Below are positions 38,591 through 48,883 of a stretch of DNA of 64,000 nucleotides, piece after piece; the stretch's first letter is position 1, and the number at the start of each line of letters is the position of its first letter. The stretch comes from Allacma fusca. Its lineage: Eukaryota; Arthropoda; Collembola; Symphypleona; Sminthuridae. Both the position numbers and the translations under genes were made by a program. The notes under the pieces were generated by a model. It was given only the letters and a program-made list of their open reading frames with translations, ran no database searches and was not told the origin of the DNA. The DNA is taken from NCBI GenBank assembly GCA_947179485.1, contig OX359246.1:310001-374000 (forward strand), read 5' to 3'.

Positions 38591-38868
38591 AGAAGTTGCA
38601 TGTAGTGGGTGTCGCAAGATGAGAAGTAGTTATGCTATATTGCTTTACTGTGTATCTATGAAGTTATGCATTTCAACATTTCAATATTAACACAAACGTG
38701 TGTCACTACTAATTGTAATTGTTTCTTCTAGGATATCGCTTCTTTCTACAGTCAAGTGATGGGTGATGAGATTGATCTAGTCAGGCCCAAGGTGTCTATG
38801 TACACAAGTGCATGTGTATAAATATTAGCAAATGTTTGTACATATAATACTAAACAATCAAACTTCGA
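38591..38868 (-). repeat. 278-bp inverted duplication, right arm
   Basis: It is the partner of 37324-37601. The arms share the ends TCGAAGTTTGATTG and CATGCAACTTCT. Confidence 0.8.
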
Positions 38869-39430
38869 TTCAACTTCAACTTGCAATTTTTGAAGTTATA
38901 TAGCTAATTTTCACTGTTTGAATTTTTTGGTTCCCCATGAGCCCCCCTCATATTTTGCTAACTTTGACCCGGGATATCTCCGAATCCCGTCGTCAGATTT
39001 TTTAGGAGCAATTATCAAAAATGATCTACGCATCAAGGCGCACCCTGCAGTAATTTTTTCGTTAAAATCAAACAGAGGGCATTTTCTCGTAAGGATTGTG
39101 CGGTGTCCTTTCACACTCTCTTCGTACACAATGAATTACGACATGTTTGGAGTGTATATCACTAACTGTAAGTTTACATGATGGCGAGGAAAATACGTTT
39201 TATACAGGGTGTTTCATATCCCGTTCCTCCCAGCCTAGTTTTAAAGGAGTAAGTCACAAAATAATTGATCTCCCTTTGCAGAAAATTCTGATTTTATAAA
39301 ATTTGTTACACTGGTGTCTGTGCTGAGAAATTTTGACATGACGTGTAAGACCAGAGAACATGGTTGGGGAAGTTTCACTTCAGGGGCAAAGATGGGGGGA
39401 AAGAATCTGTCGTCTTATCATTTTATAAGG

Positions 39431-40136
39431 ATCAGCTGGCGGTCGTAAAGCTGTTCCAGAGTGCTGTAATTATTTTAATTGTAATTTGAGTTAAATATCA
39501 TCTTCCTAAATTAAAAACAGACCTCTTAGGATGTGAGAATGTAATGCAAACAAATATTTTGTTATTGCAGCTCTTTGAAACAAACGCTAAACATTCCCTT
39601 AAACTCTAGACCTTATGGCTCAGATTTTGACCAAAAATGATGATGCTAAACTCAAATAAGACACCCATGAAATTCGATACAAAAGATTCAGAAACACCAG
39701 GTCGTCATCAGAAAATAGATTCTGAAGCAAAATGTCTCCACTCTTGCTCTCTGTTGTTGTTGCAAGTCATGTCTACATCTCTCACCGTAAATACCTGGGT
39801 GATAGCTCACTGTAAAGAATATTCCCAAAAAACTACATCACAAACTGTTATAAAAAAATCATCTGTGATCAGCACTACGTGTTAAGACACCATGGGGAGA
39901 AGCGCCGGCGGAATGTGCAACAAAGGTTATTAACAGTAATGCGGTGCGTACAATGTACAAGGAAACGTGTATTTAATTTTCCCCCGTACTGGTCACATTT
40001 ATATGTACTGGGCAAAGGTGTAAACTGAAGCAAAATAAAAAATGGTTTATACATGTGCTTCCTTGTATGACGTATTATATTCAGTACACATCTCTAAATT
40101 ACTGGCCGTATCCTGCTGTTATATGTTAATTTAAAT
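39431..40136. other. non-coding stretch, nothing recognised
   Basis: An 82-codon open frame at 39637-39885 has no family motif and is not called. No clear match to copy A was noticed here. Confidence 0.35.
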
Positions 40137-40330
40137 CAGTGCTGCGGACTAGTTTTCAAGTCAAGTTCAATTTCGGGTCAAGTTCAATTAGGACAACTTT
40201 TTTACTTGAATCTTTCGGGTCAAGTTCAAGTACGTACTCGGCTTGACCATAACATTTTAAGACAAGTCAGGATCAAGTACAAGTAAGGGAAATTTACTTC
40301 AACCTCAAGTCAAGTTCAGGAAACCAGGAG
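40137..40330 (+). mobile_element. hAT-like left terminus with CAAGT-rich subterminal repeats
   Basis: It starts CAGTGCTGCGGACTAG and continues with many TCAAGTCAAGTTCAA words, the same pattern as the complete hAT-type elements at 42656 and 62456. No matching right terminus was found, so it is a fragment. Confidence 0.5.
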
Positions 40331-40668
40331 ACGTTATGTATTATGTTGTTCCCGGAATTATAATGGCTAGATATTTTGTATGTAAACTTACACACGCTAG
40401 TTCTAGTCTACAGCTGACAATTATGTAGCGTTAACAAAAGTATAGTACTTTGGAATCACATAGAAATGGACCCTAGCCAATCAGCCATCCAGTTGTGCTG
40501 GCTCGCCTCCCCGGCCCTCATTGGCTCGTTATTCCAAAATGAATGTTTTGTATTATTCAGCGCGAAATGTACGGCTCTATGTACGTACCATATAAATTAC
40601 ACGACTGATTGTTCACATTGCAACCATGGCTTTAACATCTAAGTGATTGAATTATATATAATTTTAAA

Positions 40669-40839
40669 ATGAGTACGGCTAGCAAATTGCAACTCACAGT
40701 AAGTGAACAACTTTTTGTGAAAAACGTGTACGCCTTTTTACAAGGGATTAAACATGACATTCGGTGCATTGTGAAACCAAGTAGTGTGTTCTGGCAGACC
40801 CTAAAAACTAACTCCCTAATTACAACTCCTAACGCCTAA
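40669..40839 (+). CDS. short conserved-start ORF in the inverted arm (possible exon 1)
   Basis: 56 codons beginning MSTASKLQLTVSEQLF. The opposite arm, read inward on the minus strand from 44992, begins MSTANKLQLTVSEQL before diverging. TATAAA at 40591-40596 and CCAAT at 40477-40481 lie upstream at plausible promoter distances. GTAAGT at 40699-40704 occurs in both arms and could be a 5' splice site, in which case only about the first 10 codons are exon. The reading frame runs into the minisatellite. I do not recognise the protein; the first exon of a lost transposase gene is a guess. Confidence 0.3.
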   Translation: MSTASKLQLTVSEQLFVKNVYAFLQGIKHDIRCIVKPSSVFWQTLKTNSLITTPNA

Positions 40840-41340
40840 CTACCAAATCCTAACTCCCTCCCAGATTCTAACCCCCATGTTTTACTCGCAAATCCTAACT
40901 CCCTCCCAGATTCTAACCCCCAAGTTTTACTCGCAAATCCTAACTCCCTCCCAGATTCTAACCCGCAAGTTTTACTCGCAAATCCTAACTCCCTCCCAGA
41001 TTCTAACCCCCCAAATCCTAACTCCCAACTTCTAATCCCCTTCCAAGTTCTAACTCCCAAACCCTAACTCCCTCTCAGATTCTAACCCCCAAGTTTTACT
41101 CGCAAATCCTAACTCCCTCCCAGATTCTAACCCGCAAGTTTTACTCGCAAATCCTAACTCCCTCCCAGATTCTAACCCCACAAATCCTAACTCCCAACTT
41201 CTAATCCCCTTCCAAGTTCTAACTCCCAAACCCTAACTCCCTCCCAGATTCTAACCCAAAAGTTCTAACTCCCAAATCCTAACTCCCAAGTGCTAACTTC
41301 CAAATCATATATACCTCCCAGATTCTAACTCCCAAATCAA
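40811..41340 (+). repeat. CCTAACTCCC minisatellite, left
   Basis: A 45-bp unit recurs at 40845, 40890, 40935 and 40980 (AAATCCTAACTCCCTCCCAG...). It is then mixed with shorter variants and a longer repeated block. Its reverse complement forms the right-hand arrays at 43745-44216 and 44638-44700. Confidence 0.85.
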
Positions 41341-41537
41341 GGGAGTACGTTAGCACTTGGAGGGAGTTATTCCTTGTTAGTTTTGAGGGAGCGAGGATTT
41401 AATAGGTAGAAAGGAGTCAGTTCCCTTGAGTTGGGAGGGAGTTAGGTTCTGGGAGTTGGGAGTCAGATTGCAAGTTGTGAAGGAGCTAAAATTGGGGAGA
41501 TAGTAATTGTAGCTCGGAGGGCAAGGGAATTTAGGAC

Positions 41538-42648
41538 CAGGGTGGCTTGATTTAAATCACGTTGATTTAAATCGTGATTTAAATCAAGATTTAAATCACT
41601 TGATTTTTTTCAAATAAATCACTGATTTAAATCAATGTTGACCATTCAACTTTCGGGGTTAGGATAAATGTAATTTTACATCTCGAAACGTTGTAAAACG
41701 TGCAATTTTGTGGTTTTATGAATTTTGGTCATGAGACCATTTAGAATTTTGATAATTTTCAGGATAATTTGGGTACGCAACCGTATTGATTATCTGCCAT
41801 GCTGTCACAGTGCCATAAAATTTAGATATAAGTGAGTTTTGAAATATTGTATATTAATAGAGCCTCTGCTGGGGACAATTTTAATGCCCACAAAAGATTC
41901 CGTCTCGCTTTGGAATCCAGGAACAAAATTAAGTATCCCGATGTCATCCCGAAATAACACGGGACAATATTTATGTCCCAAAATTGTCTTGTCCCTAACA
42001 GAAACTCAGTATCTACAGAAAACATCCCAACATCCAATCATTCTAAAAGAGTTTGCATTTTTTAAATGCTATACTCATTATACTATTTTAACTATATTCA
42101 ATATTAACTATTTTATATTATTTATACTTTATAAATTTTATACATAATTTAAATGTTGTACGGAGAGATATTCACAGTTTAAACGGAATACAGTATATTC
42201 CCAATTTGCAAATAATTTTTCTGTCCCAACATACTCTACCATCCCGTCCCGAAGCACAAATATGTACACGATGCACATTTAATGAAATGTGTATAGCGTT
42301 TGGCTTCAAAGACAAAACTCAATTCGAAATTGTTACAATTTACAAACAATTCTGTTAATGTTTGGAATTGGCCTTTGACCAGCTTTTTATTTCATTAGGT
42401 AGTTAACTTTATTTTGTAAATTTCTCTCAATATATTTTCCTAATTGTTCAAGTATCATTAGTACCAACAGTATACAATATTATTAGGAAAATTAAAATCC
42501 AAAAATGTGTACGGTAAATTTAATTGTATGATAAAATTTTGAATTTAAATCAGAAAATATTGATTTAAATCAAAAAAATCCGATTTAAATCAAATAAATC
42601 CGATTATTTTGATTTTTTTCAAAAAAATCAAAAAAATCAGCAACCCTG
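41538..42648. mobile_element. 1.1-kb hAT-type element, 8-bp duplications TTTAGGAC
   Basis: The ends are CAGGGTGGCTTGATTT and, reversed, CAGGGTTGCTGATTTTTT. Perfect 8-bp direct repeats TTTAGGAC lie at 41530-41537 and 42649-42656. Subterminal regions are dense in GATTTAAATCA palindromes (about 41545-41640 and 42540-42640). An open frame at 41839-42147 has no transposase motif, so the element is non-autonomous. Confidence 0.8.
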
Positions 42649-42655
42649 TTTAGGA

Positions 42656-43736
42656 CAGAGCTGTTTTCAAGTCCATGTCTGTCTTGGCTCATTCAAGTCA
42701 AGTCTAAGTCATGTTCGTGCAAACGAAAATTTTGACTTGAAATTTCAGGTAGAGGGTCAATTCCGTAACGAAATTTGAACACGAACTCATGTTCAAGTCT
42801 ATTCAAGTCCATGTTCTTCTAAAAGACTTGACAACCAAGTCTATTTCATGTTCAAGTTAAATGACATGACGTGATTTGTGAAATGACTTGACTCCTCAAG
42901 TGCAATTCCCATGTCTAAACGAGCAGTTGACGTTTACTCACGGGTTGCTAATTCCTACAGAAATCGCGCTCCCTACCGTTACTGTCGTAGAAGTGATGGT
43001 TGCACAGGTTTTAAATCTTACCCAACCTGAGAAACACTGACTAAGATTCGCAGGAACCATCAAGGAGCCCTAAACCTTCGAGAAAGCGTTTTTTATTAGA
43101 CGTTTGTCTGTTATTAAAATTGTAGTGTTAGGATGAACAAACATTAATGTACTATTTAAGTGTCTTCAACTATAGTTCCAATGGAATGCTTATTTTCAAT
43201 GGGAATCGATCTTTTAACCCAAAAGAGACTATCAAGAATGATGGATGAAACTATTCAGCTGTGCATGAAAATAGTTAGATGCATGGCTAAGATTAAAATC
43301 CCATATTTGCAGAATTTTGATCAAGTTCGAGCTGAAGCTGTCGCTAAAAACGTTTTTGGAGAAACGGATGACTGAATTGCATAATATTTTTTAATACTCG
43401 TTGATATATTTAAACGGTATTTGGTACTTTAGTCATTTAATGATTAATAACATGATTAACTGTAACTTAATTGACTTGAAGTCCCAGGTTCATGTCATGA
43501 TCAAGTCACGTCTCAAGTCATGATCAAGTCACGTCATTTGAAACCACACATTCCAAGTCCTATTCATGTCCAAGTCATGTAATAAATGACGTGAAGGGAT
43601 CTGATTTGAAAATTCATGTTCAAGTCTCAAGTCAAAATATCAAGTCCAGGTTGAACATATTTTTGGACGTGATATTCAATTCCAAGTCAAGTCCATGGTC
43701 GGGTCAGCGTAAAGACATGACTTGAAAACAGCTCTG
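42656..43736. mobile_element. 1.1-kb hAT-type element with CAAGT subterminal repeats
   Basis: The ends are CAGAGCTGTTTTCAAGTC and its near-perfect inverse GACTTGAAAACAGCTCTG (the right end reads ACATGACTTGAAAACAGCTC). The flanks GTTTAGGA and ATTTAGGA agree at 7 of 8 positions. Both subterminal parts are rich in TTCAAGTC/GACTTGAA words. It contains a remnant of a hAT transposase C-terminus at 43160-43375. It abuts the 41538-42648 element, sharing the TTTAGGA sequence between them. Confidence 0.78.
43160..43375 (+). pseudogene. hAT transposase C-terminal dimerisation-domain remnant
   Basis: About 70 codons with SSTIVPMECLFSMGIDLLT, then QKR, MMDETIQLCMKI and a TGA stop. This matches the usual end of hAT transposases (S...ER.FS..G..L...R..L......L). 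The conserved ER is replaced by EC. The upstream RNase-H-like catalytic domain is missing from the element, so it cannot encode an active enzyme. It supports assigning the surrounding element to hAT. Confidence 0.65.
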
Positions 43737-43744
43737 ATTTAGGA

Positions 43745-44216
43745 TTTGAAGTTATGATCGAGTTAAAATTTTGGAGTTACAAGTTGGGGTAGAGTTAGGA
43801 TTTGGTTGTTAGGATTTCGTAGGTATATTTGACTTTAAAGTTACAACTTGGGAGGGAGTTAGGATTTGGGAGTTACAATCTGGGAGGGTGTTAGGATTTG
43901 GGAGTTACAATCTGGGAGGGAGTTAGGATTTGCGAGTTACAATCTGGGAGGGTGCTAGGATTTGGGAGTTACAATCTGGGAGGGTGTTAGGATTTGCGAG
44001 TTACAATCTGGGAGGGTGTTAGGATTTGGGAGTTTGGCGTTGACAGGAAGTTAGAACTTGGGAGTAAGCACTTGGGAGGGAGTTCGGATTTGGGAGTTAG
44101 AACTTGGGGTTAGAATCGAGGGATATAGGATTTGGAAGTTAGAACTTGGGGGTTCGAATCTGGGAGGGAGTTAGGATTTGGAAGTAAGAACTTCGGAGGG
44201 AGTTAAAATTTGGTAG
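43745..44216 (-). repeat. GGGAGTTAGGATTT minisatellite, right
   Basis: Units of about 32 bp such as TTACAATCTGGGAGGGTGTT are followed by AGGATTTGGGAG. It is the reverse orientation of the 40811-41340 array. Confidence 0.85.
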
Positions 44217-44219
44217 TTA

Positions 44220-44634
44220 GGGACTGTGTACTAATGACGTCATACATTTAGGGGGAGTAGCAGAATGAGTGACTTCGGGTGACAGGAGGAGGGGAGGGGC
44301 AAGTGTTGTCTGACATCATACAAAAATAACGAGGGTTTATTGTACTACGTAAAAGCAGTAATCTTAGATATTTTAGAATTCAGTTACAACAAATCTTTTT
44401 GATGGCTTTCACAGACATCGGAATCCAGCCACACAATATGCACAAATTATTAATATTTTACTTAATCCCGCTTTAATCAAGGATGCAGCCTTTATTGTAT
44501 TAATGAATACATGAGTATTACACATGACGTCAGATGGTGGGGGTGGGGTTGACAAAATATGATTTCATGTGATTTTGGGGGAGGGGGTATTGAAAAGTGG
44601 GCAATTTGGAGTGACGTCATTAGTACACAGTCCC
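44220..44634. mobile_element. 415-bp PIF/Harbinger-type MITE
   Basis: 23-bp perfect terminal inverted repeats begin GGGACTGTGTACTAATGA. The flanks are TTA on both sides (44217-44219 and 44635-44637), the target duplication of PIF/Harbinger elements. The interior is non-coding with G-rich stretches. It was inserted into the right minisatellite. Confidence 0.85.
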
Positions 44635-44637
44635 TTA

Positions 44638-44700
44638 GAGCTTGGGTGGGAGTTAGGATTTGGGAGTTAGACGTTAGCAGTTGGGAGTTGGGGAAAAAGA
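44638..44700 (-). repeat. minisatellite continuation after the MITE
   Basis: GGGTGGGAGTTAGGATTTGG and GGGAGTTAGACG words resume where the MITE ends. Confidence 0.6.
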
Positions 44701-45429
44701 AAATGTTGATCCAAAAGTTCCGAGACCAATTATTAAACAAATTGAATGTGATACATTTACAATCGCCGAAATAAAGAGTTAGACTTTTAAGGTAGAAATT
44801 ATATTCGCAAAAAGCCTGTATTTGGAATAATATTAGGTCCTACCAGGAGAATAATTTTAATATTTTTGAGTACTGACCTAATTTTAGTAGTACATACAAT
44901 AAAATCCTAGTTGCTGTGTTGCGCTTAGCATATTGCTTTTTGTCACAAAGTTGCTCACTTACTGTTAGTTGTAATTTGTTAGCCGTACTCATTTTAAAAT
45001 TGTATTAAATTCAATCACTTGAATGTTAAAGCCATGGTTGCAATGTGAACAATCGGTCGTGTAATTTATATAGTACGTACATATTGCCGTAAAATTCGCG
45101 CTGAATAATACAATACATTCATTCTGGAATAACGATCCAATGAGGGCCGGAGAGGCGTGCCAGCACACCTGGATGGCTAATTGGCTAGGGTCCATTTCTA
45201 TGTGATTCCACAGTAGGTTATCATCATACGCTTATCGTCATCAAATGTATATTAACCGTATGTATCCCTTGCAATAATTTTAAAAAACGAACAGGGGACT
45301 CACCAAATGTGTGTCAAAATTCAGTTGAAAAACTGAAGTGTAACCTCAAAATTTGTCTTTAAACTGCTTTGTCCCTCCTCTGCCAAGTATTTAATTCCGA
45401 TTTCGATAGGATTTAGGGATTCTAGTTTA

Positions 45430-46440
45430 GAAATTTTGGACACTATCGGTAAATATGGAAACCCAAGTGAAGTTCAGCCCCACAGCGGAGGTGAGGAGAA
45501 ATGAATTTCTGATGTTGTGACTTTATCTTGGACGAGCTGGAGCTCTGAAGTTTGGACCCGCAGGATCCTATAATGTAACACACCTACTACATACAAACAC
45601 GTATATTCATGTATGCCCTGGCTGTATAAGTTTTTCTGCATTGAAGAGCAATTCGGATCAGAGTATTTTCTTCTACATATTCCCTGCAGCAACAAGGAAT
45701 TTCATATATACTAATTTCTGATCAATATTTCAACATTTCTGTCTCAATTTCTGTCTTACCTTGTTTATTTAAATTCAGCGTCATCAACTCTCCTCTGATT
45801 TTGGAATCGTCACTAGTTTCCCTGTACAGAAAGTAAAAATATAATTTCATATGATCAGTTGCAAGAAAATGTCATAGTAATCATAGAGTAATTAGAGTTT
45901 AAGTATAATTAAGGTTTAAATACTTAAGACTAAATTTACAAATAACTATAGCAAATTACAAAAAACGTTGTAAGGGCCCATGATATTTAATCGAACTGAA
46001 TAAAATATTCATATTCTACACATTCTTTCCAACAAAAACATCAAGTAAACGTTTAGTAAAATTTTATTCAAAAGTTGTACAGATACTCATTTCAGAGGTC
46101 TCGTTCATTGGTCAAAGATAAAAGAGAATTTGTCCAACTTGTGAAGCAATCCAGTGCATCAGAATCCTAAAGAGCATTTCAGACCAGATTAAATACCATA
46201 GAGTATTTTATTTACTACATCTTTACTGAAAAAACAAAAAAATGTCATATAAATTATTTTCTAATCAATATCTCAACAACTCTTTGACCAATGATTTAAT
46301 CCTGCGTATAAGGGCAATGTCTATCTTACCTCGTTGATTGAAATTCAGCCTAATAAACTCTCCTCTGGTTTTGGATTCGTCACAAGAGTTTCCCAGTGAC
46401 GATTTACTGAAACGTCAAAAATGGTAATTACACAATTTGA
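45430..46440 (+). repeat. copy B of the long dispersed repeat, third piece
   Basis: It matches copy A 5960-6650. Shared landmarks are GGAGCTCT near 45538, TCTTGGACGA, and near the end GGTTTTGGA and TTTCCCAGTGACGA. The gap between this and the previous piece is occupied by the inverted-repeat element at 40451-45210. Confidence 0.6.
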
Positions 46441-46640
46441 AAATATTTTCTAGTCAAACACGAAAATCACTCAGCGTTATAGTCAGGCAGAAAGCAAAAA
46501 TGTAATTGCATATGACCAGTTTCAATAAAATATCATTTACATAATGTAAAAACGTGGACGCATGTAATGTACACACCACTTCCGTACGTTTTACTGGAGT
46601 TAAATTGCGCATGTTATTACACGGAATTTCCTGTAGAGTA

Positions 46641-46740
46641 CAGTCAACTCTCGTTATAAGGGAATCTCTGAGGACTGGGATATTTTGTCTCTCATAAAAA
46701 CTTTCCCTTATATGAATATAAGGGACAAACTCCCTTATAG
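46641..46740 (+). mobile_element. pogo-like terminus fragment
   Basis: CAGTCAACTCTCGTTATAAG follows a TA dinucleotide, the style of pogo/Tigger ends and of the complete element at 61254. A perfect 10-bp-arm hairpin, TCCCTTATAT-GA-ATATAAGGGA, lies at 46704-46725. No second terminus was found. Confidence 0.45.
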
Positions 46741-46793
46741 TGTATGCTAGAAAATAATTATATCTAATTTGGAATCTCTTTTTAATCATACAC

Positions 46794-47094
46794 TTGTTCC
46801 TAATAATAATAACCTTAGGACATATCCTTGGTAAATGCCCCAGAGGTGAATTATTACGTAATAATCGTCATCACAGCATTCGTTCATTGTTAGCTACAAA
46901 ATTTAAAGAAAATAAATATATAGTCCAAGAAGAAGTATATTGTGAAGATAAAAATGGGACAAGTAGAAGAGTTGACATTCTTGCTATTGAACCAAACTCT
47001 AAAAAAGGATACATTTTAGATCCAACAATAAGAATGGAACAAGATATTCACCAGCCTGAAAAAGTGAACCAAGAAAAGAAATCAATTTATGATC
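46794..47094 (+). pseudogene. R2-like retrotransposon C-terminal endonuclease fragment
   Basis: About 100 codons resembling the C-terminus of R2-type non-LTR retrotransposon proteins. It starts with a Cys/His segment (LGHILGKCP...NRHH), then SLLATKFKENKY, then a restriction-like nuclease core with RRVDILAIEP and GYILDPTIRMEQD, then the family-typical VNQEKKSIYDP. The two Asp residues of RRVD and LDP are the PD-(D/E)XK candidates by family knowledge. The upstream reverse transcriptase is absent. The similarity stops exactly at 47094, where a hAT-like terminus (CAGAGCTCCGTACGGG) begins; the open frame then runs on to 47225 in unrelated repeat sequence. Confidence 0.62.
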
Positions 47095-47345
47095 CAGAGC
47101 TCCGTACGGGTCGGGTAATTTTTGATACCGAACTTGAACCGGAACCGTACTTGAATTTTCGGCTAAAGGCGGAGTCAAATCCGGACTTGCTCGTTCAAGT
47201 ACGAGTACAAAATCCGATACTCTGAGTGCGGGTTAAAGTACAATGTAGGCGTACTCGTACTCGGACCGAATTTTCAAGTATTTGTTAAAAACCGGACCGA
47301 CCCGTACTTGAACTCGTACTTGGACCGTACTCGAGGTTCAAGTAC
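47095..47345 (+). mobile_element. hAT-like left terminus with GTACTTG repeats
   Basis: It begins CAGAGCTCCGTACGGGTCGG and continues with ACCGTACTTGAAC and ACTCGTACTTGGACC words. A matching right terminus (reversed CAGAGCTACGCACGGGTTCG) lies at 59641. The two may be the ends of one element later split by nested insertions, but the expected 8-bp duplications do not match (TTATGATC versus CTGTTGAC). Confidence 0.5.
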
Positions 47346-47865
47346 TTTTTCAATTACTTTTTTTAATTTTAGTTTAAATGAGTTAGCCGCAATTAATTTA
47401 TCAGAATAAAATTATTCATTGTTTTTGCTAATATTGCTAGCCTTTATATATTACGCGTATCTTCAACGAGCAAAATTATCTGTTTTGCAGATAAATTTCC
47501 AAATAATTCATCGTCTGACATCACCGGTGTAGCTGATGTGGTCGCATTTCTTTACCTAATGATAGTTAACTCTAATTGAGTTTTACCCATGAAATGTTTG
47601 AAACAAATAGACAACAACATGACATAGTGTCAGAACTGCCAGCTGTGTCATTAAAAAAGTTGATATTAAAGTCTTCCATATCCGAAATATTTTTAACTAT
47701 TACCATTAATACGTTATTGAAGAGAATTTCTTAAACCTTGTTTCCTGTATTTTCTGTATATGTTCGCAACTCGCCACAATCGTTTATATAAACATACATA
47801 ATGGCTCTCTGGAAAGCCTACACAATTTTCGACCAAATAGCGCTAAAACTTATTATTTATATATA
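47346..47865. other. non-coding stretch, possibly interior of the 47095-59641 hAT-like unit
   Basis: AT-rich, no coding motif. It lies between the left hAT-like terminus and the next nested element. Confidence 0.35.
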
Positions 47866-48728
47866 CTTCAAACCAAAGATGGGCCCCTTGCCTATATCTA
47901 GGCCCTTTTGTAGGCAAAAATTCTAGGGAGGAAGAAAAAAACAAGGTTCTAGGCTAGGATGTAGGCAAGGTTCAATGGGATTTATATGCAAATAAAATAT
48001 TATAGGAAGTTTGGGATATAAAGATAGGCACCTAGGAAATTTAGGCTAGGGGCTTCATAAATAAATATAATATGAAGGGAACAGGTATGCTACTGATGCC
48101 GACATCCCGAGTAGGGGTGTAGTCATGCAACTGACGCACTGGATAATAAAACGTGTACACATAATTTCGAAAAAGAATGTATAAATTTGAATTAGGAATT
48201 CCCTACCTTTACGCTACAACAAATTAACAATGGTTTTAAAAATGTGGAGAAGTAAAGCATGGTATAGCACGTTTGTTAAGACATCTGGACAATGATATAA
48301 ACAAATTTTCAGCGTGGAAAAGACCAACAGACCAACGTAGCAATAAATAAATATACAGTAATTACTATTACGTTCAGGCTATTTCGACATACACACATGC
48401 GGGGTTTTTGGTTTTCTGCATGGACTTTAAGCGTGTGCTTATATAGGGAAGCAGTAGGTTTGGATTTTGGACTTCCTAATAGGGTATAGTTGCATGATAC
48501 TCTCAAAAGAAATATTATAAGAACATTTATAGGGATGCACATATGTAGGTAGGCATCTCCCTGTTTCCTATTGTTAACCGATATCTGGTTACTTAACACT
48601 TAATAAATGTAACGTTAACATTAATGTACATATATGTACTGTTAAGATGTAAAGTTTCCATAGGAAAAGTGTTAGGTACTTACTTTAACCTAATATTATT
48701 GGTCAAAATGAAAACCTTTGTGAATACT

Positions 48729-48756
48729 GGAGGTGGGCTCTTGTGAGCTCACCTCC
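48729..48756 (+). promoter_or_regulatory. LTR hairpin directly upstream of the TATA box
   Basis: GGAGGTGGGCTC and GAGCTCACCTCC pair over 12 positions (one G-T) with a TTGT loop. The stem ends 1 bp before TATAAAA. It could bind a regulator or be chance; the function is not known. Confidence 0.5.
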
Positions 48757-48757
48757 G

Positions 48758-48764
48758 TATAAAA
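48758..48764 (+). promoter_or_regulatory. TATA box of the LTR promoter
   Basis: TATAAAA in the left LTR; the right LTR carries the same at 58430-58436. Position relative to the AATAAA fits an LTR promoter. Confidence 0.7.
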
Positions 48765-48877
48765 CCTCGTGCCTCCGTAGGTACGAAGAGGAGAGGAATT
48801 CCAGATCTCGTGCTGAACACAAGCAAGAGCACACGCAAGAGACGAACACAGTGTATCAAATCTACGCACTATATGTG

Positions 48878-48883
48878 AATAAA
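48878..48883 (+). terminator. polyadenylation signal in the LTR
   Basis: AATAAA, about 120 bp after the TATA box. The copy at 58550-58555 in the right LTR would be the one used to end the transcript. Confidence 0.6.

Larger units (their letters stand above)
36963..39430 (+). repeat. copy B of the long dispersed repeat, second piece, internally rearranged
   Basis: 36963-37601 follows copy A 3870-4540. 37602-38590 corresponds to copy A 4540-4940 but in reverse. 38591-38868 is an inverted duplicate of 37324-37601. Direct order resumes by about 39110 (copy A 5480 onward, with GTAAGTTTAC and ACAGGGTGTTTCAT in both). Open frames on both strands at 38911-39181 overlap each other and have no recognisable motif. 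Confidence 0.65.
40451..45210. mobile_element. 4.8-kb inverted-repeat (foldback-like) element with minisatellite arms
   Basis: The arms 40451-40722 and 44942-45210 are inverted copies sharing the outer end TGGAATCACATAGAAATGG. Inside them lie minisatellites of opposite orientation (CCTAACTCCC-rich on the left, GGGAGTTAGG-rich on the right). Two hAT-type elements and one MITE sit within the minisatellite. Each arm carries CCAAT-like and TATAAA motifs and the same ATG. I could not establish a target duplication, so the outer limits are uncertain by several bases. Confidence 0.6.

Noticed and set aside
39637..39885. 82-codon frame upstream of the second inverted-repeat element
   Set aside because: No recognisable domain and no promoter or splice context; consistent with chance.
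40811..41340. CCTAAC/GTTAGG words suggesting telomeric TTAGG repeats
   Set aside because: They are part of 32- to 45-bp minisatellite units with irregular spacing, not tandem pentamers or hexamers.
40440..45220. Target duplication for the 40451-45210 inverted-repeat element
   Set aside because: Flanks TAGTACTT and CAGTAGGT do not give a clean repeat at any boundary I tried.
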